Of a stretch of 64,000 nt of DNA, positions 45,264 through 53,695 are shown one piece after another (position 1 is the stretch's first letter; each line of letters begins with the position of its first letter). The position numbers and the translations under genes were made by a program. This DNA is from Cystobacter fuscus (GTDB lineage Bacteria; Myxococcota; Myxococcia; Myxococcales; Myxococcaceae). The notes below the pieces were generated by a model. It was not told the DNA's origin. It saw only the letters and a program-made list of their open reading frames with translations, and ran no database searches. The DNA lies in assembly GCF_002305875.1 (NCBI RefSeq), contig NZ_CP022098.1:1860001-1924000 (forward strand), given 5' to 3'.

Positions 45264-45733
45264 CGCAAATCGTTCAGGGCGGCGTGAAGACCGTGTGGTG
45301 TGCCCAGCATGATCCGGTCAGTTACGCTCCGAAGGGAGCCCGGGCCTATGCGCTGCCTTCCAGGAGCGGCAACGAATCGGTGGGGATCGTCACCTTCTTG
45401 ATGACCCGTTCGCAGACCACCGAGGTCAAGGTCGCTGTCCGGGCCGCGATTGCCTGGTACAAGAAAAGCACGGTCAAGGTCGCCAACACAGCCTATGTGA
45501 ATCGACCCTCGGGCAACACCAACGACTCCTACAACCCGATCCAGATCAAGGCCGGCAGCATCATGTGGTACCGCTTCTATGATTTAAACGAGGACAAGGG
45601 CATCTTCAGCGACCGCACCGGCAGCATGTTCTACAGCATCATGGACATCGAGGCCGAGCGCCGCTACGGCTACGAGTGGGGCGGCAACTACGGCACCAAG
45701 CTGTTCACCTACAGCGACTCGGTGGGCTACTGA
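45264..45733 (+). pseudogene. Pectate lyase (PL10-type) C-terminal fragment
   Basis: In frame from the junction: QIVQGGVKTVWCAQHDPVSY, ARAYALPSRSGNESVGIVTF, then SIMWYRFYDLNEDKGIFSDR and the terminal ERRYGYEWGGNYGTKLFTY. These are hallmark C-terminal parts of PL10 pectate lyases. About 155 of over 350 residues remain. The 5' cut coincides to the base with the end of the HxlR duplication. Confidence 0.8.
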
Positions 45734-46066
45734 AGCCGCCTCCCCTCCGCCAGATGCGCGACAGGCGGCCCAGGCGCAGTCGCTGTCACGGCGGCCGTAC
45801 CTGGGCGGAGTTGGACGTCCGGTGACCCGCCCGGCAAGACCGGACGGAGCGAAGGCATCGCCACTGCGGGAGCGGGCACCCACCTGGAGGTGGGGCTCGA
45901 CGCGAAGAACATACCGGATGCGACCCCTCGTCGGGAAAGCCCGGCGCCACCTGCTTCTGAATGGGGAATGGACAGTTTCGTCCGGGTCCCGTCACGAATG
46001 GTCGGATCCGTCCGTCTAGCATTTGCCCTACACGTGCCTCCGAGGAAAAACCTCTCCATGTTTGAT
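45734..46066. other. Non-coding stretch
   Basis: About 330 bp with short open frames but no recognisable protein, ribosome site or repeat. GC falls towards the end, as expected for a promoter region. Confidence 0.5.
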
Positions 46067-46082
46067 TGGCATATAGATTGCT
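46067..46082 (+). promoter_or_regulatory. Possible sigma-54 promoter
   Basis: TGGCATATAGATTGCT matches the sigma-54 consensus TGGCAC-N5-TTGCW, with GG and GC separated by the required 10 bp. It lies in AT-richer sequence about 310 bp before the lipoprotein gene at 46390. A single match, so tentative. Confidence 0.4.
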
Positions 46083-46389
46083 GGGAGATATCGGCTTGTG
46101 CTTGGCCACCCTCATCAAGGAACGATGCTTCTTAAAAATCGCCTGAAGAGGACGACCCACAACTCCCTGCTGCTCTCCTCAAGCCAGGGTGGCCAGGGCC
46201 GCCGTGTGCCCCATGGGGTGTTCTCTCACCCCTCCACCGGCGCCGCATCCCTGCACCCGCCCTCCGCCTATACTTCACGAGCGCTTGCGTCCTTTGGACG
46301 TGCCTCACCGTGTCAGAGGTGTGAACGGGGTTGGAAAGTTCTTTAATTCCTTTAAGCTGTCATGCCAATCCTGTCCAGGAGGCGTTTCC

Positions 46390-47838
46390 ATGAAAATGAA
46401 GAGCGGGGGTTCTTGGCGTAGCTCACTCTTGTCCTGCCTGATGTTGCTCGTCGGATGTGGGCAAGCCATTCAAGATGACGTCGGTTCCGGGAGCACTGAG
46501 GTGGGGTCACCGTCGATGAATTCCCCGGGCGAAGAGGCTGTGGTCTCATCCACAGCCAACGCGTCCTGGTGTCCCGCGTCCTCGACGGCCTCTCCCCTCA
46601 CGCCCCTGCCGTTCCGGAGTACCCTCGAGGGAGGAAATGCCACTGGCGTCCATGCGTGTGGCTCGAGCAGATACGTTCAATACGAACAGTCCATGGGGAG
46701 TGGAGCGCAGCTCCATGTCATCGGCATCTATCAAGCCGCGCTGGGAGCGGATGGCACTCGGAGCGTCCAGGTACGGGTCACGCGTGCTGGCTCCTCGGTG
46801 CTTGTGCTGTCCGCGTACACGGCCACCACCTGGAACGTGAAGGTCGAGCCCGGCGCCAACGTGGAGCGCATCATCGTGAATGGCTACCACGCTCAGAAGG
46901 TCTCGGCGCCGGCGGGAGTGCCCGTTGAGATCCGCAGCTACGAGCAGACCCAGAACTATGTGGGCCCCTTCGCCTATGAGTGGCCAGCCTACAAGTCCAC
47001 CCAACTCGTCAATGCCGCCGAGGATCTCGTTGAGCGCAATCTGTCCTCCTTCCGCGGATGCTACGAGGCGGCCAGCTTCGAGATCGGCGAGCCGGGAACG
47101 TTGCGGCCCGAGAACACGGTGTCCACCGCCTCCGATCCAGTCGTGCCCAGAGGGTGTGAGCAGCTCACCACGGAGTCTGCCTATTGCATGACCCTCAACT
47201 ACAACACCCCCACCGTGGTGGGGCTGGACAGTGGACGGACGTGCGCTGGCGTGCCCTCCAAGCTTTCCAGTTTGTATGATGTCTCCTCCCTGGCTTGGAA
47301 TGGCAATTACCTCTACGGCTGTATTCACGACCGGGGTCTGGCGCGCATCTCCCTCGTGGATGGAAGCACGGACATCGCCCCCATCGCTTGCCAAGCGGTC
47401 ACTTCGTACCGCAATGGATTGCTCACCCTGCTCGACTACGATGGCACCAACACGTCCGTGTTGAACACGCCCGTCCAGTTCGACTCCTTCCGGAACGCGG
47501 CGCGGCATGTGACCTCGTGCACGCTCAACAACCGTCCTCATGCCAGCAGGATGGCGGCTGGGGGAGACCGCGGGTATTTCGCGTGGCACTCCACGGACTC
47601 GATCGAGACCTTCGCGCTGAATCGCACGGAGAGCCCCCAGACGATCAAGCTCGAGGGTTACAGCGGCTGGATCATGGGGATGGACGCCACCGAGGATGGC
47701 CGTCTGCTCATCCTGGGCAACAATCCCGAGCTGCTCTCATTCAACAGCACGACGGGGGTGGCTCTCGGGAAGAAGGCCCTTCCCTTCCGCGCCAACGGTC
47801 TGATCTGCAAGACACGCAGCGCAACGGTCATCCCCTGA
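46390..47838 (+). CDS. Secreted lipoprotein of unknown function
   Basis: A 482-residue protein. AGGAGG ends about six bases before ATG 46390. The signal ends LMLLVGCGQ, a lipobox. The N-terminal half is beta-rich (SVQVRVTRAGSSVLVLSAYT); the C-terminal half has propeller-like blades (LYDVSSLAWNGNYLYGCIHD, GLARISLVDGSTD, GWIMGMDATEDGRLLILGNN). Several paired Cys residues suggest an exported, disulphide-bonded fold. No family recognised. Terminator-like hairpin right after the stop. Confidence 0.8.
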   Translation: MKMKSGGSWRSSLLSCLMLLVGCGQAIQDDVGSGSTEVGSPSMNSPGEEAVVSSTANASWCPASSTASPLTPLPFRSTLEGGNATGVHACGSSRYVQYEQSMGSGAQLHVIGIYQAALGADGTRSVQVRVTRAGSSVLVLSAYTATTWNVKVEPGANVERIIVNGYHAQKVSAPAGVPVEIRSYEQTQNYVGPFAYEWPAYKSTQLVNAAEDLVERNLSSFRGCYEAASFEIGEPGTLRPENTVSTASDPVVPRGCEQLTTESAYCMTLNYNTPTVVGLDSGRTCAGVPSKLSSLYDVSSLAWNGNYLYGCIHDRGLARISLVDGSTDIAPIACQAVTSYRNGLLTLLDYDGTNTSVLNTPVQFDSFRNAARHVTSCTLNNRPHASRMAAGGDRGYFAWHSTDSIETFALNRTESPQTIKLEGYSGWIMGMDATEDGRLLILGNNPELLSFNSTTGVALGKKALPFRANGLICKTRSATVIP

Positions 47839-47840
47839 GC

Positions 47841-47870
47841 CAAGGAGGGAGTTGAGGGTCCCCTCCTTTG
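47841..47870 (+). terminator. Terminator-like hairpin
   Basis: aaggaggg (47842-47849) and ccctcctt (47861-47868) form an 8-bp stem just after the lipoprotein stop, followed by tgtttg rather than a full T run. Confidence 0.5.
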
Positions 47871-48025
47871 TTTGGGGGCCCTCGCTCACCGCGGCGCGGA
47901 GCGTGCCGCCTGCTCCAGCTCGGCACGCAGCAGGGGAAGAACGGACTGCTGAAGCGACGAGTCCCTCCCCCCACCCGCTGCTCGACATTGGTGCCTCATC
48001 CACCCAAGGTCGCATCCGAGATCCA

Positions 48026-48105
48026 ACGCATAGGGCGAATAGAAGGCCTGTTGAGGGTGAGGGCTGGTGCAGAGGGGCTGAGGAGGGCCGCTGACGGGTG
48101 CCGCC
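48026..48105 (+). repeat. Dispersed repeat R2, copy d
   Basis: acgcatagggcgaatagaag, gagggtgagggctggtgcag and aggagggccgctgacgggtg match copy a with scattered changes. The rest of 47871-48230 shows no gene; a tail fragment or untranslated region of the monooxygenase may lie at 48106-48230. Confidence 0.65.
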
Positions 48106-48230
48106 GAGTTGTGCGAAGTATAAAGTATAGGACGGATGGGGGCCCTTTTGGGCTTGCCCCGGTTACATGGCTCTCCCGCAGTTTGTGTGCATCCCCGGAG
48201 ATTCGGCTGGCCGCACGAGAGAAGCTTGCT

Positions 48231-49757
48231 TCATGCCGTCCTCACTTCTGCTCCTTCGACCGCCAGACCAACCCCCGCGAGATAGCTGTCGAGCGTATGG
48301 GCCTCCTCGGAGGCGACGATCGCACCGACATAGCCATCTGGCCGCACGAGCACCCATTCGCCAGGAGCAAGACCGTAGGCCTCGCGCAGATGCCCCGCTT
48401 CGTCCGACAGCTCGCGGCCGACCCCGACCTTGTGGATGCGCAGTCCGCGTCGTGGCACGACGATGTCTGACTTTGTCTCGAAACCCACCAGCGTCCAGTG
48501 TGGGCCAGCGAACAGCTCGAACAGGCGTCGGGAGCAGCCAGCGGCTCCGCGCAGGGGCGCGTCCGGTGCACGAGCTCCGGCCAACAGACCACCGGGACGC
48601 GCGGATGACCCGAGGGCCAGCGACGATTCCGGGTAACCGATGTCGAGCTGACGGACGTCGCGGGTTCGACGGTTCACTCCGCGCTTCATCGCGTCGAGCA
48701 GGCGGGTCGAAAGGCCGAGCATCGCCTCCGCGACCGGGCGCCGCTCCTCCTCATAGCTGTCGAGCAGGCGCTCCGAAGCGCCGCCGAGCACCGCCGCGAG
48801 CTTCCATCCGAGATTGTAGGCGTCCTGGACGCTGGTATTGAGGCCCTGTCCTCCCGTCGGCGGATGGATGTGGGCGGCATCGCCGACCAGGAACACCCGA
48901 CCGACGCGATAGCGCTCAGCGAGCCGCGCATTCATCGTGTAGGCCGACGCCCACGACACGGACTGTACGCGGATGCCGCTTCGACCGGTGCGACTGGCGA
49001 CCATCCGCTCGAGCCCCTCGGTCGAGAGGTCGAACTCGCCCTCGAGCGGGATGGGTGCCTGGAGCTGGAAGAGGTCGGTTCCGGCGAGCGGGCAGACAGA
49101 AACCTGCCGCTCCATGTCACCCCTGTTGAACTGGTGCCAGGCATCACGGTCGAGCCCGGTCAGCAGGACATCCGCCACCATGGCGCGCACGCCCAGCGTC
49201 TTGCCGGGAAAATCCACGCCGAGCGTGCCTCGCACGAAGCTGCGCCCTCCGTCCGCCCCAACGAGATAGCGGGCGCGCACGGTCTCCTCTCCCGCGGGAC
49301 CCACGAGGCGCGCCGTCACCCCGCCCTCGTCCTGCTCGAACCCGACCAGCTCGCATCCGAACTCGACATGATGGCCGAACTCGGCGAGCCGCTCGCGCAT
49401 CACCCGCTCGGTCAGGAACTGCGGGACCATCAGCGCGAGGTGGTAGGGCTCGGCCGGTGTCGGCTCGTGCGGCTCGACCACGTCCGATTCGGCATGGCTG
49501 CCGTCGTCGCGATATTCCCGCGACGGCGGGTAGAGGCCGCCGGCCGCCACGAGCCGGTCGATGATGCCGAGATCCTCGAACACTTCCTGCGTCCGCGGCT
49601 GGATACCCTTGCCCCGCGAACCGGGGAACGGACGATCCATCTTCTCGATCAGCCGGAATGACACACCCCGTCGTGCCAGGTCGATGGCGAGGGTGAGACC
49701 GGCGGCACCGGCACCGCAGATCAAAACCGCGATCGGGCTTTGCTCTTCCACAGTCAC
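48231..49757 (-). CDS. FAD-dependent aromatic/polyketide-type monooxygenase
   Basis: A 508-residue class A flavoprotein hydroxylase. The FAD Rossmann motif is VLICGAGAAGLTLAIDLARR (about 12-31). The mid motif is RYLVGADGGRSFVR (about 165-178), and GDAAHIHPPTGGQGLNTSVQ (about 290-309) binds the FAD ribose. The C-terminal thioredoxin-like domain (about 400-508) is typical of phenol-hydroxylase/RdmE-like enzymes. It uses NAD(P)H and O2 to hydroxylate an aromatic ring, possibly for detoxification. Divergent from a MarR gene with two palindromic operators in between. Confidence 0.9.
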   Translation of the reverse strand: MTVEEQSPIAVLICGAGAAGLTLAIDLARRGVSFRLIEKMDRPFPGSRGKGIQPRTQEVFEDLGIIDRLVAAGGLYPPSREYRDDGSHAESDVVEPHEPTPAEPYHLALMVPQFLTERVMRERLAEFGHHVEFGCELVGFEQDEGGVTARLVGPAGEETVRARYLVGADGGRSFVRGTLGVDFPGKTLGVRAMVADVLLTGLDRDAWHQFNRGDMERQVSVCPLAGTDLFQLQAPIPLEGEFDLSTEGLERMVASRTGRSGIRVQSVSWASAYTMNARLAERYRVGRVFLVGDAAHIHPPTGGQGLNTSVQDAYNLGWKLAAVLGGASERLLDSYEEERRPVAEAMLGLSTRLLDAMKRGVNRRTRDVRQLDIGYPESSLALGSSARPGGLLAGARAPDAPLRGAAGCSRRLFELFAGPHWTLVGFETKSDIVVPRRGLRIHKVGVGRELSDEAGHLREAYGLAPGEWVLVRPDGYVGAIVASEEAHTLDSYLAGVGLAVEGAEVRTA

Positions 49758-49762
49758 CTCCT

Positions 49763-49828
49763 ATGTGTATTATGCACATATCTACAGGAGATGAGTGCGT
49801 GTCAACGAAAAATGTGCATGATGCACAT
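49763..49828. promoter_or_regulatory. Two MarR-type palindromic operators
   Basis: ATGTGTATTATGCACAT (49763-49779, one mismatch) and ATGTGCATGATGCACAT (49812-49828, perfect 8-1-8) are the same palindrome, 49 bp centre to centre. The first covers the monooxygenase start region; the second lies inside the MarR reading frame (codons for NVHDAH), so binding would block both genes. Confidence 0.75.
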
Positions 49829-50284
49829 ATCAAGGCGTCCCTACCCGAGCTGCATCGAGCGCTGATCGACATCGTGAGCGTGATGAACCGCCCTGAGCGC
49901 GACGTGGTGATGCTGGAGATGGCGGGCCTGAAGCTCGAGCGTGCGCTCTTCCCGCTCCTCGTCCTGGTCGAGCGGCTGGGGCCGATCGGCGTGGGCGATC
50001 TCGCTGGTCGCGTCGGGCGCGACTACACCACCGTCAGCCGCCAGGTGGCGAGGCTGGAGGAACTCGGACTCGTCGACCGCCGCGCGGGCTCGGCCGACAA
50101 AAGGGTACGCGAGGCGATCATCACCCCGCGTGGGAAGGCGGCGACGGACGCCGTCGATGCCGCCCGCGAGGAAATGGCATTGACCTTGTTCCGCGACTGG
50201 ACGCTCAAGGACTTCAACGAACTGGTCCGGTTGATGCGGATGCTGGCCGACGTCATGAGCGAGAAGCCGACGGCCGCCCCTTGA
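49799..50284 (+). CDS. MarR-family repressor
   Basis: GTG 49799 with AGGAG nine bases upstream gives 161 residues. The winged helix shows IGVGDLAGRVGRDYTTVSRQ, VARLEELGLVDRRAGSADKR and EAIITPRGKAATDAVDAARE. Divergent from the FAD monooxygenase and flanked by two copies of its presumed operator, so it probably represses both and releases on binding an aromatic ligand. Its 3' end overlaps the convergent TetR gene by 32 bp. Confidence 0.88.
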   Translation: MSTKNVHDAHIKASLPELHRALIDIVSVMNRPERDVVMLEMAGLKLERALFPLLVLVERLGPIGVGDLAGRVGRDYTTVSRQVARLEELGLVDRRAGSADKRVREAIITPRGKAATDAVDAAREEMALTLFRDWTLKDFNELVRLMRMLADVMSEKPTAAP

Positions 50285-50996
50285 CGGAGTGGAGGTCCTT
50301 CTGTCCTCGTTGCTTCTCGTCCGCCTCGGGGCCGATGTTCATGGGTCGGACGCGTCTCGCTCCAGTGCGGCTGCTCCGGCGATTCGCCGGGGAGGGGGTT
50401 TCGTGGGCGTTCAGGATGCTCATCGACAAGGTCACCGTGCCGAGGAGCTCCTCGCGAGAGGCTCCATCCCTGGCCCGTAGCGACAAGCCCTGCATGACGG
50501 TGCAATAGAAGGCGGCCAGGGCCTTCGTGTCGACGTGGGCGGGCAGGTCTCCGTCCCGCACTCCCCGCTCGACTCGCTGCTGGAGCCGCCTGAAGGTGGT
50601 GTGCCTCATTTCCGCGAGGTGACCGCCGAGCGGCGCGTTGTCCGGAGCGCAGTTGACGAGCCCCAGGACAACCAGACAGCCCTTCGCGTGGGGTGCGGCC
50701 AGTGCGCTCTCCACGCTCTCCCTCAACATGGCCTCGATGGCCTCCTGGACTGTCGCCACCTCGTCCAGGACTCGCATGCTGCCGGCGCCGGACGTGCCCA
50801 GATACAACTCGAGCGCCTCGCGAAAAGCGGCCTCCTTCGAACCGAAGGCCGCGTAGAAGCTCGGTGGATTGATTCCCATGGCCAAGGTGAGATCGGCGAT
50901 CTGTGCGCCTTCGTACCCCTTGGCCCAGAACACCTCCAACGCGCGCCGCAGGGCGAGATCGCGATCGAAACTCCGGGGTCTTCCTCGATTCGACAT
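50253..50996 (-). CDS. TetR-family regulator
   Basis: ATG 50996 gives 247 residues; the frame is open further but MSNRGRPRSFDRDLALRRAL is the usual start. The helix-turn-helix is TLAMGINPPSFYAAFGSKEA; a ligand domain follows (about 75-195). The last 50 or so residues (NRRSSRTGARRVRPMN...) exceed the family norm and run into the MarR gene, so the original stop may have been lost. Divergent from the SnoaL-like gene at 51091 with repeated operators in between. Confidence 0.88.
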   Translation of the reverse strand: MSNRGRPRSFDRDLALRRALEVFWAKGYEGAQIADLTLAMGINPPSFYAAFGSKEAAFREALELYLGTSGAGSMRVLDEVATVQEAIEAMLRESVESALAAPHAKGCLVVLGLVNCAPDNAPLGGHLAEMRHTTFRRLQQRVERGVRDGDLPAHVDTKALAAFYCTVMQGLSLRARDGASREELLGTVTLSMSILNAHETPSPANRRSSRTGARRVRPMNIGPEADEKQRGQKDLHSVKGRPSASRS

Positions 50997-51002
50997 GTCG
51001 GC

Positions 51003-51078
51003 CCTATTTCTGTAGCCGGGATTATAGAATCTCTTGACGCTCCCCATCAAGCTCCCTATTTCTGTAGCCGGTTCTACA
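51003..51078. promoter_or_regulatory. Repeated TetR-type operators
   Basis: cctatttctgtagccgg occurs at 51003-51019 and again at 51055-51071, 52 bp apart. The second is part of the palindrome TGTAGCCGGTTCTACA (51063-51078); the first has a weaker partner (tatag, 51024). They lie between the TetR start and the gene at 51091. Confidence 0.65.
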
Positions 51079-51090
51079 TAAAGAGGCGAT

Positions 51091-51933
51091 ATGGCGGAGC
51101 AACCCGACAGCAACAGCCGGTTGAAGGCGGTCCAGGACTATTTCAGGAAGGCGGATCGCAGAGACCCTGGACTCATGGAGCTCTTCACTGACGACGTGCA
51201 GTTTTTCTTCCCCAAGTTTGGCGTGAGCCGAGGCAAGGCCGAGCTCGCACGATTCTCGCAGATGCTCACGAGCTACCTGGAAAGCATCGAGCACGATATC
51301 GAGGGCTTCCGTTACGTGGTCTCGGGCGACAGCATCGTGGTCGAGGGGACGGAGCGCGGCGTGACGCGCGGCGGTGTGCACTGGCCGGACAACGAGATAT
51401 CCCAGGGCCGCTTCTGCAATGTCTTCGAGTTCGATGGGCCGCTGATCCGGCGCGTTCATATCTATGTCGATCCGGACTTCACCAGCGCGGACCTGGAGCG
51501 CGTCCGGCTCCTACGGGGCAAACCCGCGGAACACCCGGATACTCGCGCCATCGCCGGCGCCTATTTCGCACGCCTGCGAGCGGGAGCGGAGCCGGACGCC
51601 ATCGCGTCGCTGTTCAGTGAGGAGGTCGACTGGGATATCCCAGGCGACACCCGGAGGGTCTCCTGGATAGGGAGAAGAACGGGGCGGGCTGGCGTTGCGG
51701 ACTTCTTCCGCTCGCTTCGAGAACAGGTCGAACCGCTCCGCTTCGAGGTCCGCTCGCTCGTCGTCGACGGCGACGAGGCCGTGGCGCTGGGCGCGCTGGA
51801 ATCACGCGTCAAGCGCACAGGCAAAATCATCGAGAGTGAATTTGCCTTGCACATGACGATACGCAACGGCCTGATCGTTCGTTACCGGCTCTTCGAGGAC
51901 AGCTTCGCGGTGGCAAGGGCGACAGACCCCTGA
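51091..51933 (+). CDS. Tandem SnoaL-like (double NTF2-fold) protein
   Basis: A 280-residue protein with two NTF2-like domains. The first (about 8-135) has LKAVQDYFRKADRRDPGLME, LFTDDVQFFFPKFG and FEFDGPLIRRVHIYVDPDF. The second (about 150-275) has AIAGAYFARLRAGAEPDAIA, SLFSEEVDWDIPGDT and LIVRYRLFEDSF. AAAGAGG lies before ATG 51091. Such proteins act as cyclases, isomerases or binding proteins for aromatic ligands. Probably controlled by the divergent TetR. Confidence 0.85.
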   Translation: MAEQPDSNSRLKAVQDYFRKADRRDPGLMELFTDDVQFFFPKFGVSRGKAELARFSQMLTSYLESIEHDIEGFRYVVSGDSIVVEGTERGVTRGGVHWPDNEISQGRFCNVFEFDGPLIRRVHIYVDPDFTSADLERVRLLRGKPAEHPDTRAIAGAYFARLRAGAEPDAIASLFSEEVDWDIPGDTRRVSWIGRRTGRAGVADFFRSLREQVEPLRFEVRSLVVDGDEAVALGALESRVKRTGKIIESEFALHMTIRNGLIVRYRLFEDSFAVARATDP

Positions 51934-52015
51934 CTCTGGCAGGGGCGGCCGGCATCAATCCCTTCGGCCTTCGTTCCGCACGAAGGCCAGCAGAAGAGCC
52001 CGAGCGATACCCATC

Positions 52016-52909
52016 CTACGCCCCGATATAGGCCGCCAGCTCGTCAGGCGTTCCTCTAGGAAAAGCTTCCTTCAAATAGTCGAGGAAGGCGGATACACGA
52101 GCGCTCAGCAGCCGCCGCGATGGATAGAGCGTCCACAGGACGATGTCTGGCCCGTCTGCATCACCCCAATGCACCAGCGTGCCGGCAGCCAGATCGTGAC
52201 TGACGAGTGACACTGGGAGGCGTCCGGCGCCGACGCCCGCTCGGACAGCATCGCGGACCATGACGAGTGATGACAGGCGAAGGACTGGCTCTATCGCGAT
52301 GCGTGATCTTCCAGTTGGCACCAGAACATCCCAGGCCGCGGTCCGGTCGCCCGCCCCCCGCACTACAGCCGGAACAGCGACATTGGCCGCCGGTCGAGCG
52401 AGGCCCGGACTCGCGACGACTATCAGCCGATCGCGCAGAAGGATTCGTCCGACAAGGCTTTCATCCGGATTCGGATTGACCCGGATGACCAGATCATAAC
52501 CTTCCTCTACGATGTCGACGGTCCGATCTTCCGTCGTGATCTCGAGCCGGACCTCCGGATATTTCAGCGCGAAGCCGGCCGCGAGCTTACCCATCGCGGT
52601 CTGCGAAAAGAGCAGCGGCGCGCTAATCCGCAACTTGCCTCGCGGCCTTTCCCCACCCGAAGCGATCGCTGCCGCGGTCTCGTCGAGCTCGGTAAGCAAT
52701 GCCCCCGCTCGCTCGAAGAGCGCCCGTCCTTCCTCGGTGAGCTTCAGTGTGCGCGCCCCGCGCTCGAACAGGCGCAGGTCGAGGCTGGCCTCCAGTTCCG
52801 CGACCCGGCGGGACAGGGTCGCCTTCGGGCGCCCAGCGGCGCGTGCGGCTCGTCCGAACCCTCCGTGCCGGGCGACGAGATTGAAATCAGCGAGGGCAAG
52901 CAGATCCAT
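52016..52909 (-). CDS. LysR-family transcriptional regulator
   Basis: A 297-residue regulator from ATG 52909 (MDLLALADFNLVARHGGFGR). Helix-turn-helix AARAAGRPKATLSRRVAELE; effector domain (about 90-285) with LRISAPLLFSQTAMGKLAAG and YDLVIRVNPNPDESLVGRIL. This subclass often controls a divergent reductase gene; here the divergent gene at 53031 is collapsed. An inverted repeat GACCGT (52925-52930)/ACGGTC (52943-52948) lies near its start. Confidence 0.9.
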   Translation of the reverse strand: MDLLALADFNLVARHGGFGRAARAAGRPKATLSRRVAELEASLDLRLFERGARTLKLTEEGRALFERAGALLTELDETAAAIASGGERPRGKLRISAPLLFSQTAMGKLAAGFALKYPEVRLEITTEDRTVDIVEEGYDLVIRVNPNPDESLVGRILLRDRLIVVASPGLARPAANVAVPAVVRGAGDRTAAWDVLVPTGRSRIAIEPVLRLSSLVMVRDAVRAGVGAGRLPVSLVSHDLAAGTLVHWGDADGPDIVLWTLYPSRRLLSARVSAFLDYLKEAFPRGTPDELAAYIGA

Positions 52910-53030
52910 TCGTTCCACCAGGGAGACCGTTCCACCAGTGAGACGGTCCGTCCAAAGATACCATCTGTCGGCCCACGTGTGGATCGCTCATTTATAGGGT
53001 GTCTTCTGACTCGAACCCGGAGTGAGCCCC

Positions 53031-53111
53031 ATGACCCTCCTCGTTACCGGCGCAACCCGTCCCCTGCGCTCCTATCGCGACTTCGCCTCCAAGAGCGCGG
53101 CCTCGGCCTGA
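53031..53111 (+). pseudogene. Collapsed NmrA-type reductase: head fused to tail
   Basis: ATG 53031 codes 26 residues: MTLLVTGATR joined to PLRSYRDFASKSAASA-stop. The first part is the cofactor-binding start and the second the natural end of NmrA-like reductases. More than 200 codons between are missing, in frame. It was the likely LysR target. Confidence 0.6.
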
Positions 53112-53154
53112 CGGCACAGGCCATACGGCAACCCCAACAACAAGGAATTCCATC

Positions 53155-53628
53155 ATGATCTATTCAACCGCCACGGTTCCGGTGAATCCGGAGGGCGAGA
53201 CCCCGCTGACCCGCGCGCAGGCATGGAAAGGCCTGGTCCTCAAGGCCCGCGACGCCCGCCTGTTTCTCCCGCCCAACGTCTGCACCCGTTGCGAGGTCGT
53301 GGAGGAGCGCGTGACGCACATCGTGCGTGAAGCCACGATCGCAGGCGATGATTTGCGCGAAATCATCACCTTCGAGCCGGAGCGCAAGGTGACCTTCTTC
53401 CAGGTCACCGGTCCGCGCGAAGGCGCGATCATCAACGAGCTGTTCGAGGACGAAGCCGGCGCGCTTCAACTTCGGTTCTACTGCTATCTCGGCCTGCGCG
53501 GCAAGAAGCCGAACGGCCCCGAAGAGCAGGCCGAACAAGAATGGATGAACAGCGACAAGGGCTACAAGAGCGCCTTGCTGTCAACGCTGAAACGGACCCG
53601 CGGCCTGCTCGCGGAGGGCCGGCTCTAA
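53155..53628 (+). CDS. SRPBCC (START-like) family protein
   Basis: A 157-residue protein, AAGGAA before ATG 53155. The helix-grip fold of the AtaL/DUF1857 type is suggested by ETPLTRAQAWKGLVLKARDA, CTRCEVVEERVTHIVREATI, EIITFEPERKVTFFQVTGPR and the long C-terminal helix. These bind hydrophobic ligands and occur next to NmrA-like reductases and LysR genes, as here. Cytoplasmic, function unproven. Followed 67 bp later by an NmrA-like gene, probably one operon. Confidence 0.82.
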   Translation: MIYSTATVPVNPEGETPLTRAQAWKGLVLKARDARLFLPPNVCTRCEVVEERVTHIVREATIAGDDLREIITFEPERKVTFFQVTGPREGAIINELFEDEAGALQLRFYCYLGLRGKKPNGPEEQAEQEWMNSDKGYKSALLSTLKRTRGLLAEGRL

Positions 53629-53695
53629 TCATCACCCGGGACATGAACGACGGGACTGCCTCCCAGGAGGCGTCCCGCTTTCCGAGGTAGCTATC

